DNA of 7,649 nt from Pseudomonas sp. (GTDB lineage Bacteria; Pseudomonadota; Gammaproteobacteria; Pseudomonadales; Pseudomonadaceae), in the NCBI GenBank assembly GCA_026398835.1, contig JAPLSD010000551.1:1-7649 (forward strand). The letters run 5' to 3'. How positions within the stretch are numbered: the stretch's first letter is position 1; the number at the start of each line of letters is the position of its first letter. This document shows positions 1 through 7,196 of the stretch, piece by piece. Made by a program: the position numbers and the translations under genes. Below the pieces are notes generated by a model. The model was not told where the DNA came from and made no database searches. It worked only from the letters and a program-made list of their open reading frames with translations.

Positions 1-1
1 A

Positions 2-544
2 CCGAAAAAACCGGGGGCCGGCGGCAAGAAATGGGAAAACAAACCCTGGGACAAAAAGGGCAAGCGTCAGGGCGATCGCGATCAGCCCCGCGCCCCACGC
101 ATTCCCGCAGCCGTAGAGCCACCAACGCTGGCGGCACTGCGCACACTGCTCCATCACCCACAATTGGCCGAAAAAGTTGAGGATGCCGGGCATTTTGCCG
201 CCGAAGACCATACCAATACACAACTGTTGGTGGCGCTACTCGAAGCCGTGCAAAAGAATCCTAAGCTAAACTCATTTCAACTGATTGCGCGTTGGCATGG
301 CACCGAACAAGGGCGCCTGCTCAAAGCGTTGGCAGAAAAGGAGTGGCTGATTGAGGGCGACAACCTTGAACAACAGTTTTTCGACACTATAACTAGCTTG
401 TCTGCTCGCCAACGCGAGCGGAATTTGGAACAACTTCTCAGGAAGGCGCGTCAAAGTGAATTGAGTGCTGAAGAGAAAAATCAGCTGCGCGACCTCCTAA
501 GTCGCAATGTTTCCGCATCAAACCCGACCTCAACTGGCGCGTGA
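2..544 (+). CDS. dnaG: DNA primase DnaG, C-terminal part (5'-truncated by window)
   Basis: DnaG makes the short RNA primers used at the replication fork and is recruited by the DnaB helicase through its C-terminal domain. Only the last 180 residues are here; the frame is open from base 2 to the TGA at 542-544, and the zinc-binding and TOPRIM catalytic domains lie upstream of the window. The first 45 or so residues are a Lys/Gly/Pro-rich, probably flexible linker (PKKPGAGGKKW). The rest, from about PTLAALRTLLHHPQLA to the end, is a helical segment with the character of the DnaB-interaction domain (LLVALLEAVQ, LIARWHGTEQGRLLKALAEKE, LSAEEKNQLRDLLSR). The assignment rests on this tail and on its position directly upstream of rpoD, the conserved rpsU-dnaG-rpoD order of gammaproteobacteria. 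No frameshift is seen. An internal ATG/TTG start near 164 would give a 126-residue ORF, but the frame extends to the window edge, so that is not a real start. Confidence 0.9.
   Translation, partial: PKKPGAGGKKWENKPWDKKGKRQGDRDQPRAPRIPAAVEPPTLAALRTLLHHPQLAEKVEDAGHFAAEDHTNTQLLVALLEAVQKNPKLNSFQLIARWHGTEQGRLLKALAEKEWLIEGDNLEQQFFDTITSLSARQRERNLEQLLRKARQSELSAEEKNQLRDLLSRNVSASNPTSTGA
366..393 (+). promoter_or_regulatory. Candidate sigma-70 promoter inside dnaG, upstream of rpoD
   Basis: TTGAAC at 366-371 and TATAAC at 388-393 are separated by 16 bp, matching the sigma-70 consensus at 4/6 and 5/6 positions. It lies within the dnaG coding sequence about 220 bp before the rpoD start. In E. coli, rpoD is known to have internal promoters within dnaG, so the position is plausible. 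CTTGAA at 365-370 also resembles a sigma-32 -35 element, but no CCCCAT-like -10 follows at the right distance. Prediction only. Confidence 0.3.
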
Positions 545-558
545 GGTCATAGCTCAGG

Positions 559-564
559 TATAAT
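559..564 (+). promoter_or_regulatory. -10 element of probable rpoD promoter
   Basis: A perfect TATAAT lies 14 bp after the dnaG stop codon and 47 bp before the rpoD ATG. The best -35 match is poor (CTGGCG at 534-539, 3/6, 19-bp spacer), and there is no exact TGn extended -10, so strength may come from the -10 and the GC-rich bases after it (CCTCGGC). The same core, TATAATCC-CGGC, precedes the tRNA gene further along the window. This would let rpoD be transcribed separately from the dnaG operon. Confidence 0.5.
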
Positions 565-611
565 CCTCGGCTTGTTTTTTGCCCGCCAAGACCTTCAGTG
601 GATAGGGTGTT

Positions 612-2462
612 ATGTCCGGAAAAGCGCAACAGCAGTCTCGTATCAAAGAGTTGATCACCCTTGGTCGTGAGCAGAAGTATCTGACTTACGCAGAGGTCAA
701 CGACCACCTGCCGGAGGATATTTCAGATCCGGAACAGGTGGAAGACATCATCCGCATGATTAATGACATGGGGATTCCCGTACACGAGAGTGCTCCGGAT
801 GCGGACGCCCTTATGCTGGCCGACGCCGATACCGACGAGGCAGCCGCTGAAGAAGCGGCCGCAGCGCTGGCAGCGGTTGAGACCGACATTGGCCGCACCA
901 CTGACCCTGTGCGCATGTACATGCGCGAAATGGGTACAGTAGAGCTCCTCACACGTGAAGGCGAAATCGAAATCGCCAAACGTATTGAAGAGGGCATCCG
1001 TGAAGTGATGGGCGCAATCGCGCACTTCCCTGGCACGGTTGACCACATTCTCTCCGAGTACACTCGCGTCACCACCGAAGGTGGCCGCCTGTCCGACGTC
1101 CTGAGCGGTTATATCGACCCGGACGACGGTATTGCGCCGCCTGCTGCAGAAGTTCCGCCGCCTATCGACCCGAAAACCGTGAAAGCGGATGACGAAACCG
1201 ATGACGACGACGCCGAAGCCAGTACTGACGACGAGGAAGAAGTCGAAAGCGGTCCGGATCCGATCATCGCTGCACAGCGTTTCGGCGCCGTGTCCGACCA
1301 GATGGAAGTCACTCGCAAGGCGCTGAAAAAGCACGGTCGTGGCAACAAGCTGGCAATCGCCGAGCTGGTGCTCCTGGCTGAGCTGTTCATGCCGATCAAA
1401 CTGGTTCCGAAGCAATTCGAAGGCCTGGTCGAGCGTGTTCGCAGTGCTTTGGATCGTCTGCGTCAGCAAGAGCGCGCGATCATGCAGCTCTGCGTTCGTG
1501 ATGCACGCATGCCGCGTGCTGACTTCCTGCGCCAGTTCCCGGGCAATGAAGTCGACGAAAGCTGGACCGATGCACTGGCCAAAGGCAAAGGCAAATATGC
1601 TGAAGCCATTGGTCGCCTGCAACCGGACATCGTTCGTTGCCAGCAGAAGCTGACTGCATTGCAGACCGAAACCGGTCTGACGATTGCCGAGATCAAGGAC
1701 ATCAACCGTCGCATGTCGATCGGTGAGGCCAAGGCCCGCCGCGCGAAGAAAGAGATGGTTGAAGCGAACTTGCGTCTGGTGATCTCCATCGCCAAGAAGT
1801 ACACAAACCGTGGCCTGCAGTTCCTCGACTTGATCCAGGAAGGCAACATCGGCTTGATGAAAGCGGTGGATAAGTTCGAATACCGTCGCGGCTACAAATT
1901 CTCGACTTATGCCACCTGGTGGATCCGTCAGGCGATCACTCGCTCGATCGCCGACCAGGCCCGCACCATCCGTATTCCGGTGCACATGATCGAGACAATC
2001 AACAAGCTCAACCGTATTTCCCGGCAGATGCTGCAGGAAATGGGTCGCGAACCGACCCCGGAAGAGCTGGGCGAACGCATGGAAATGCCTGAGGACAAAA
2101 TCCGCAAGGTATTGAAGATCGCTAAAGAGCCGATCTCCATGGAAACCCCGATCGGTGATGACGAAGACTCCCACCTGGGTGACTTCATCGAAGACTCGAC
2201 TATGCAGTCGCCAATCGATGTCGCCACTGTTGAGAGCCTTAAAGAAGCGACTCGCGAAGTACTGTCCGGCCTCACTGCCCGTGAAGCCAAGGTTCTGCGC
2301 ATGCGCTTCGGCATCGACATGAATACCGACCACACCCTTGAGGAAGTCGGTAAACAGTTCGACGTTACCCGCGAGCGGATTCGTCAGATTGAAGCCAAGG
2401 CGTTGCGCAAGCTGCGCCACCCGACGAGAAGCGAGCATTTGCGCTCCTTCCTCGACGAGTGA
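612..2462 (+). CDS. rpoD: RNA polymerase sigma factor RpoD (sigma-70)
   Basis: Primary sigma factor: it joins core RNA polymerase, recognises -35/-10 promoters and directs transcription of housekeeping genes. The 616-residue length is typical for Pseudomonas RpoD. Region 1.1 covers about residues 1-80 ([20 protein letters not shown]). Region 1.2 is near 97-130 ([21 protein letters not shown]). A non-conserved insert follows, with a strongly acidic stretch at 193-213 (repeated D/E). Regions 2.1-2.4 span about 378-460 with [39 protein letters not shown] and the -10-recognition helix [19 protein letters not shown]. Region 3 is about 461-535, and region 4.2 has the helix-turn-helix [20 protein letters not shown] (575-594). 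No key residue appears missing. The ATG at 612 fits the conserved MSGK start; GGAT and AGGG at 600-607 serve as a modest ribosome site. It follows dnaG by 67 bp and is closed by a strong hairpin terminator. Confidence 0.98.
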   Translation: MSGKAQQQSRIKELITLGREQKYLTYAEVNDHLPEDISDPEQVEDIIRMINDMGIPVHESAPDADALMLADADTDEAAAEEAAAALAAVETDIGRTTDPVRMYMREMGTVELLTREGEIEIAKRIEEGIREVMGAIAHFPGTVDHILSEYTRVTTEGGRLSDVLSGYIDPDDGIAPPAAEVPPPIDPKTVKADDETDDDDAEASTDDEEEVESGPDPIIAAQRFGAVSDQMEVTRKALKKHGRGNKLAIAELVLLAELFMPIKLVPKQFEGLVERVRSALDRLRQQERAIMQLCVRDARMPRADFLRQFPGNEVDESWTDALAKGKGKYAEAIGRLQPDIVRCQQKLTALQTETGLTIAEIKDINRRMSIGEAKARRAKKEMVEANLRLVISIAKKYTNRGLQFLDLIQEGNIGLMKAVDKFEYRRGYKFSTYATWWIRQAITRSIADQARTIRIPVHMIETINKLNRISRQMLQEMGREPTPEELGERMEMPEDKIRKVLKIAKEPISMETPIGDDEDSHLGDFIEDSTMQSPIDVATVESLKEATREVLSGLTAREAKVLRMRFGIDMNTDHTLEEVGKQFDVTRERIRQIEAKALRKLRHPTRSEHLRSFLDE

Positions 2463-2465
2463 TCA

Positions 2466-2500
2466 CAAAACCCCCAGCCCAGCTGGGGGTTTTGCTTTCT
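2466..2500 (+). terminator. Rho-independent terminator of rpoD
   Basis: A perfect 13-bp stem (arms 2466-2478 and 2482-2494; core CCCCCAGC/GCTGGGGG flanked by AAAA/TTTT) with a 3-base loop CCA starts 4 bp after the rpoD stop codon. The T-rich side continues as TTTTGCTTTCT. The A tract on the 5' arm would let it act on both strands. It insulates rpoD from the downstream gene. Confidence 0.92.
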
Positions 2501-2584
2501 GCAGATTAAATCCCCCACGCTTCACCCCCCTCCGAATTGCCCGTCTACACTCGAAACATTCCCCCGAGCCATAACGAGACCGTT

Positions 2585-5500
2585 ATGCCCAGAATACCGG
2601 CTGTGCTTTTGCTGTGGCTGATGACCTGGACCGCAACGGCTGGCGCGCTGACTCTCACCGATGAAGAACGTAGCTGGCTTGCGGCTCACCCGGAACTGCG
2701 CCTGGGTGTCGATGCGTCCTGGCCGCCTTTCGAGTATCGCGATGAACATGGTCGCTACCAAGGCCTGGCGGCGGACTACATCAGGCTGATCCAGGCACGC
2801 CTGAGCATCAAGGTCACACCCGTTGAGCCCGTCAGTTGGACAGCGGTGCTGGAACAAGCCAAACAAGGCAAACTCGACCTCTTGCCAGGCATCATGTCTA
2901 CACCGGAACGACAAAACTATCTGTCCTTCACCCGCCCCTACCTGGACTTTCCGATCGTGATTCTGGCCCACGAGGGCGGGAAACAACCGCACAATCTGGA
3001 AGAGTTGTACGGTCTGAAAATTGCCGTAGTGGAGAACTATGCACCCCATGAGTTATTGCGTACGCGTCATCCCGACCTGAATCTGGTCGCTTTGCCAAAT
3101 GTCAGTTCAGTGTTGCAGGCTCTGGCTACTGATCAGGTGGACGCCGTGGTGGGCGATCTCGCCTCGAGCATCTGGAGTTTGCGGCAGCTCAAACTCGATG
3201 GGCTCTACGTCAGCGGTGAAACGCCCTATCGCTATCAATTGGCGATGGCCGTACCAAAAGACAACAAGATCCTGGTTGGCATCCTGGATAAAGTCCTGGC
3301 CGATCTGAGCCCGGAAGAAATCAGTGCCATCCAGGAGCATTGGGTGGGCAATGTCCTCGACCACCGCACCTTCTGGGCTGATCTAGTGCTTTTTGGCCTG
3401 CCCGGTGTGCTGCTGCTGTTTGCCGTGCTGGCGATTGTGATCCGCATCAATCGTCGACTCAGCTCAGAGATCTCACGCAGGGTCGCGCTGGAACAGGAAC
3501 TGCGCAGCAGCGAATACCATTACCGTGGACTGGTAGAAAGCCTTTCCGCCATCGCCTGGGAAGCCCACATAAGCGACTTCACGTATAGCTATGTGTCACC
3601 CCATGCCGAGGACCTGCTTGGCTATCCCCTGTCTCATTGGCTGATTCCAGGCTTCTGGCGCAATATTATTCATCCCGCCGACCTGACTCGTGCCCAGACC
3701 TATTGCGACCAGGAAGTAATGGCCGGCCGCGATCACAGCCTCGACTATCGCGTCATCACCGCCGACGGCCGCTGCCTGTGGGTTCGCGATATCGTCAGCC
3801 TGATTGAGCACGGCCATGAGCCCGTCTTGCGCGGCTTGATGATCGATATCAGTGAAGCCAAGAGAACAGAAGAAGCCTTGCGTCTATCGGAACAAAAGTT
3901 CGCGTCGGTATTCCAGCAATGTCCGGACATTCTGGTGATCGCACGGCTGTCCGACGGCTGCTTGCTGGAGGTCAACGAAGCCTTTGAGGAACAGATCGGC
4001 CTGAGCGCCGAGGAAGTCGTCGGCCAGACCGCCACGAACCTGAATATCTGGGGAATACCGGGCGTCGGTCCCGGCCTTTTGCAGCGTCTGCAGGCTGGCA
4101 GCATTCGCAATCTGGAAATGCCCTTTCGACGCAACAACGGGCAATTGTTTACCGGATTGATCTCCGCCGAGCCGTTCGACCTCGACACCACCCCCGCGCT
4201 GGTGGTGGTGGTGCGCGACATCAGCCAACTCAAGGAAACCCAGCAACAACTGCAGACTTCCGAAGAGAAATTCGCCAAAGCCTTCCATGCATCGCCCGAT
4301 GGCCTCCTGCTGAGCCGCCAGCGCGATGGTTTGCTGATTGAGGTCAATGACGGTTTTAGCCGCATCACCGGTTTCAACAGTGCAACGTCCCTGGATCGCT
4401 CAACGCTGGATTTGGGTATCTGGGTCAACCTGAACGAACGCAAACAGATGCTCAACCTACTGCAACGAGACGGTTTCGTACGCGACTTCAGTTGTCATAT
4501 TCGCCGCAATGACGGGCAGATCCGTCTATGCGAGCTATCCAGTCGCCCACTGCCGATTGCTGGCGAGGACTGCATGCTGACCATCGTCAGGGACATCACC
4601 GAGCGCCATCTGATGCAGGAAAAACTGCAACAAGCCGCCACGGTGTTCGAGAGTACCGCCGAAGGGGTTCTGATCACCGACACCCAACAGCACATCAGTG
4701 CGGTCAACCGTGCCTTCACGGAAATCACCGGCTACAGCGAAACCGAAGCTCTGGGCCATACTCCCAGGCTACTTGCCTCCGGCTTGCACGACAGCGCCTT
4801 CTACGCGGCCATGTGGCATCAACTGACCGCCGAAGGTCATTGGCAGGGCGAGATTTCCAACCGACGTAAAAACGGCGAACTGTACCCCAGCTGGCTGACC
4901 ATCAGCGCCGTGCGTAACAAGGACAAATTCATCACCCACTTCGTTGCGGTGTTCGCAGACATCTCCAGCTTGAAACACGCCCAGGCGCGCCTCGACTACC
5001 AGGCCCACCACGACCCGCTGACCGGTCTGCCCAACCGCACCTTGTTCGAGAGTCGGTTGCTGACGGCGCTAAACACTCAGCAAGAGAACGGCGGACAAGG
5101 TGCGGTGCTGTTCCTTGATCTGGACCGCTTCAAACATATCAATGACAGCCTTGGCCACCCGGTAGGCGACCTGCTGCTCAAGGGGATTGCCGTGCGCTTG
5201 AAAGAGCAACTGCGTGACATCGACACCGTGGCCCGCCTGGGTGGTGATGAATTCATCATTCTGCTTCCAGGCCTGCAGCAAGCCAGCGACGCCGAACACA
5301 TCGCCAACAAACTCCTCAATTGCTTTGGCGCGCCCTTCCAGGCTGGCGAGCACGAGTTCTTCATCAGTGCCAGCATTGGTACCAGCCTCTACCCCAAGGA
5401 CGGCGGCGACGTCGCCACGCTGGTCAAAAATGCCGACGCAGCCATGTACCGATCCAAAGCCAAGGGCCGCAACCGGGTCGAAAGCTACACCCGTGACCTC

Positions 5501-6328
5501 ACGGCTCAAGCCAGCGAACGGATAGCGCTGGAACATGAACTGCGCCGCGCCATCGAGCGCAATGAGCTGTGCCTGTATTACCAACCAAAAATCAGCCTGA
5601 AAGACCGACGCATCGTCGGCGCTGAAGCCCTGATCCGCTGGCGCCACCCAACCTTCGGTGACGTACCTCCCGAGCACTTCATCCCGTTAGCCGAAGAAAA
5701 CGGCATGATTCTGCAAATTGGTGATTGGGTACTGGAACAGGCCTGCCAGCAGATGTACGAGTGGAATAGAGTCTTTGACAGCTTCGGCCCACTATCAGTC
5801 AACCTGGCCGGAGCTCAATTGCGTCAACCGAACCTGCTCGGCCGGATCGAACAGCTGCTCAAGGATTACCGCCTGAAGCCCGGCTTCCTGCAACTGGAAA
5901 TCACCGAAAACTTCATCATGAGCCAGGCCGAAGAGGCGCTTGCGGTTCTGCATCAGCTCAAACGCCTGGGCGTGCAACTGGCAATCGACGACTTCGGCAC
6001 CGGTTACTCTTCCTTAAGTTACCTCAAGCGTCTGCCGCTGGACTTCCTGAAAATTGACCAATCCTTCGTCCGTGGCTTGCCTGAGGACCCCCACGATGCA
6101 GCCATCGTCCGCGCAATCATCGCACTGGGCCGCAGCATGCAATTCACCATCATTGCCGAGGGCGTCGAGACCCAAGCCCAGCAAGAATTCCTCGCCGCTG
6201 AAGGCTGCGAAGAGATCCAGGGCTATATCGTCAGCCCGCCTCTTGCGGCCAATGAATTCGCCGCAAGCTTTCTTCGTATAAGCGTTTCGGATTTTTCGGA
6301 TAGCACAGCCGAGAAACCATCGCTATAA
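2585..6328 (+). CDS. rmcA: RmcA-like membrane c-di-GMP protein: periplasmic sensor, 4 PAS, GGDEF, EAL
   Basis: A predicted inner-membrane enzyme that sets cyclic-di-GMP levels in response to signals. From the ATG at 2585 it is 1247 residues: signal peptide 1-21 (VLLLWLMTWTATAGA); a type-3 periplasmic solute-binding domain about 25-255, with the Arg of TPERQ (109) and Asp of VVGD (191) at places where amino-acid-binding members hold their ligand; a membrane span about 266-287; four PAS domains (about 307-422, 433-548, 556-673, 683-796); GGDEF (886-890) with the RxxD inhibitory site R877-D880; and EAL (1014-1016) with LEITEN, DDFGTGYSSL, KID and EGVET. Both catalytic motif sets look intact. Length, domain order and position next to rpoD match P. 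aeruginosa PA0575/RmcA, described as a redox- and arginine-linked c-di-GMP phosphodiesterase whose GGDEF domain binds GTP allosterically (recalled, not searched). A TTG at 2537 would add 16 residues before the signal peptide; the ATG is preferred because it begins the signal peptide directly. The ribosome site (GAGA, 2576-2579) is weak. No clear promoter was found in the 120-bp gap. Confidence 0.9.
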   Translation: MPRIPAVLLLWLMTWTATAGALTLTDEERSWLAAHPELRLGVDASWPPFEYRDEHGRYQGLAADYIRLIQARLSIKVTPVEPVSWTAVLEQAKQGKLDLLPGIMSTPERQNYLSFTRPYLDFPIVILAHEGGKQPHNLEELYGLKIAVVENYAPHELLRTRHPDLNLVALPNVSSVLQALATDQVDAVVGDLASSIWSLRQLKLDGLYVSGETPYRYQLAMAVPKDNKILVGILDKVLADLSPEEISAIQEHWVGNVLDHRTFWADLVLFGLPGVLLLFAVLAIVIRINRRLSSEISRRVALEQELRSSEYHYRGLVESLSAIAWEAHISDFTYSYVSPHAEDLLGYPLSHWLIPGFWRNIIHPADLTRAQTYCDQEVMAGRDHSLDYRVITADGRCLWVRDIVSLIEHGHEPVLRGLMIDISEAKRTEEALRLSEQKFASVFQQCPDILVIARLSDGCLLEVNEAFEEQIGLSAEEVVGQTATNLNIWGIPGVGPGLLQRLQAGSIRNLEMPFRRNNGQLFTGLISAEPFDLDTTPALVVVVRDISQLKETQQQLQTSEEKFAKAFHASPDGLLLSRQRDGLLIEVNDGFSRITGFNSATSLDRSTLDLGIWVNLNERKQMLNLLQRDGFVRDFSCHIRRNDGQIRLCELSSRPLPIAGEDCMLTIVRDITERHLMQEKLQQAATVFESTAEGVLITDTQQHISAVNRAFTEITGYSETEALGHTPRLLASGLHDSAFYAAMWHQLTAEGHWQGEISNRRKNGELYPSWLTISAVRNKDKFITHFVAVFADISSLKHAQARLDYQAHHDPLTGLPNRTLFESRLLTALNTQQENGGQGAVLFLDLDRFKHINDSLGHPVGDLLLKGIAVRLKEQLRDIDTVARLGGDEFIILLPGLQQASDAEHIANKLLNCFGAPFQAGEHEFFISASIGTSLYPKDGGDVATLVKNADAAMYRSKAKGRNRVESYTRDLTAQASERIALEHELRRAIERNELCLYYQPKISLKDRRIVGAEALIRWRHPTFGDVPPEHFIPLAEENGMILQIGDWVLEQACQQMYEWNRVFDSFGPLSVNLAGAQLRQPNLLGRIEQLLKDYRLKPGFLQLEITENFIMSQAEEALAVLHQLKRLGVQLAIDDFGTGYSSLSYLKRLPLDFLKIDQSFVRGLPEDPHDAAIVRAIIALGRSMQFTIIAEGVETQAQQEFLAAEGCEEIQGYIVSPPLAANEFAASFLRISVSDFSDSTAEKPSL

Positions 6329-6329
6329 T
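6324..6329 (+). promoter_or_regulatory. -10 element of the tRNA promoter, overlapping the rmcA stop codon
   Basis: A perfect TATAAT contains the TAA stop (6326-6328) of the upstream gene and ends 14 bp before the mature tRNA 5' end, giving a short leader of about 7 bases. The -35 is weak (ATAGCA at 6300-6305, 3/6, 18-bp spacer). The GC-rich stretch CCGCGGCC after it resembles the discriminator of stable-RNA promoters that are shut down by ppGpp; that regulation is inferred. Confidence 0.6.
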
Positions 6330-6343
6330 CCGCGGCCTACTGA

Positions 6344-6420
<77 letters not shown>

Positions 6421-6425
6421 TACTC

Positions 6426-6449
6426 AAAGCCGCGCACTGCGCGGCTTTT
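6426..6449 (+). terminator. Rho-independent terminator after the tRNA
   Basis: A perfect 10-bp stem, AAAGCCGCGC (6426-6435) and GCGCGGCTTT (6439-6448) with loop ACT, begins 6 bases after the tRNA CCA end and is followed by TGTGTTT. The U tract is short, but stem and position are typical for a single-tRNA transcription unit. Confidence 0.85.
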
Positions 6450-6514
6450 GTGTTTCTGCGATTCAACAAGTCTGTAACATGCTCACCCATTGATGCATGC
6501 CGCCGGAGAAGACC

Positions 6515-6976
6515 TTGCCTGACACCCGCCCTCCCGTTCTTGATGAAATCGACCGCCAATTGATCGCGGCGCTGCAGATCAATGCCCGCGAAAGCGTTGC
6601 CATGCTTGCCCGGCAATTGGGCATCGCCCGCACCACCGTCACCTCTCGGCTGGCGCGGCTGGAGAAAGCTCGGGTGATTACCGGTTACGGTGTGCGACTG
6701 GGTCAGCGGGTGGTCGATGGCGGGTTGCAGGCGTACGTCGGGATCACCGTGCAACCGCGCTCCGGCAAGGAAGTGCTGCGCCGGCTCAGTGCCATGGCTC
6801 AGGTCCAGCAGCTGTGTGCGGTCAGTGGTGAGTTCGATTACGTGGCATGGCTGCGCACCGATTCGCCGGAACAGCTCGATCAATTGCTCGATCAAATCGG
6901 CAGCGTCGATGGTGTGGAGAAAACTACCACGTCGATAATCCTCAGCAGCAAGATTGATCGTGGGCAGCCGGTTTAA
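6515..6976 (+). CDS. AsnC/Lrp-family transcriptional regulator
   Basis: A feast/famine-type DNA-binding protein expected to form dimers or higher oligomers and sense an amino acid. Starting from TTG 6515 it has 153 residues, the usual family size. The N-terminal winged helix includes LDEIDRQLIAALQINARES (9-27) and the helix-turn-helix VAMLARQLGIARTTVTSRLARLE (28-50), followed by a hinge (VITGYGVRL). A C-terminal RAM-type ligand/oligomer domain runs from about LQAYVGITV (71) to the end and contains the VSGEFDYVAWL segment, equivalent to the GxxDY effector region of Lrp. GGAG at 6505-6508 lies six bases before TTG 6515 and supports that start; ATG 6497 in the same frame would give 159 residues but has no ribosome site before it. 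The gene follows the tRNA terminator and precedes a davB-like gene on the same strand by 220 bp. By neighbourhood it is a candidate regulator of lysine catabolism. The exact effector and targets cannot be read from sequence. Confidence 0.9.
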   Translation: MPDTRPPVLDEIDRQLIAALQINARESVAMLARQLGIARTTVTSRLARLEKARVITGYGVRLGQRVVDGGLQAYVGITVQPRSGKEVLRRLSAMAQVQQLCAVSGEFDYVAWLRTDSPEQLDQLLDQIGSVDGVEKTTTSIILSSKIDRGQPV

Positions 6977-7035
6977 CGGGTTGGCGCTCATTTCATAGTA
7001 TCGGTGGGGCTCTGCGCTTCAAGCGAAACAATCAC

Positions 7036-7065
7036 TTAGCCCAAAAATTTCGTCATATTGCCTAA
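7036..7065 (+). promoter_or_regulatory. Candidate AT-rich operator between regulator and davB
   Basis: An imperfect inverted repeat with arms TTAGCCCAA (7036-7044) and TTGCCTAA (7058-7065; reverse complement TTAGGCAA, one base shorter) flanks an AT-rich centre. AsnC/Lrp proteins favour AT-rich, loosely palindromic sites of about 15 bp repeated on one face, and this lies about 30 bp upstream of the predicted -35 of the next gene. It is a pattern match only; the site could also be chance in an AT-rich spacer. Confidence 0.25.
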
Positions 7066-7095
7066 AAAGCATTCATATCGACGACACTTTGCGTC

Positions 7096-7124
7096 TTATT
7101 AACGTGCTCTACACTCCCTAGAAT
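7096..7124 (+). promoter_or_regulatory. Candidate promoter of the davB-like gene
   Basis: TTATTA (7096-7101, 3/6) and TAGAAT (7119-7124, 5/6) sit 17 bp apart, giving a leader of roughly 65 bases before the ATG at 7197. A small hairpin, GCGGT/ACCGC (7158-7162/7169-7173), lies in that leader. An alternative -10, TACACT at 7110-7115, has TTGCGT at 7089-7094 with only 15 bp between. No terminator was seen after the regulator, so read-through is also possible. Confidence 0.35.
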
Positions 7125-7196
7125 GGCGGCAGTCTTTTTCTACTTCCAAACTCAGCAGCGGTCACCACACCGCACGAGTCGCCAGCAAGGTCAGCC

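Noticed and set aside
549..557. ATAGCTCAG upstream of rpoD is identical to the D-arm start of the tRNA at 6350-6358, suggesting a tRNA remnant
   Set aside because: Only nine bases match, and no acceptor, anticodon or T arm follows. Chance is the better explanation.
543..580. GAGG...CCTC followed by a run of six T, as a possible terminator after dnaG
   Set aside because: The stem is only 4 bp with an 18-base loop and contains the TATAAT; it is too weak to call a terminator.
723..2438. 571-codon open frame on the minus strand across most of rpoD
   Set aside because: It mirrors the rpoD codons and resembles no family I know. Long antisense frames are common opposite GC-rich, strongly codon-biased genes.
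2521..2551. Possible promoter before rmcA: TTCACC and TACACT
   Set aside because: The spacer is 19 bp and the -10 lacks two consensus bases; support is too weak to list as a feature.
4528..4869. 113-codon overlapping + strand ORF within rmcA, and other shadow frames there
   Set aside because: All are out of frame with a continuous 1247-residue protein carrying recognisable domains throughout, and none has its own ribosome site or family features.
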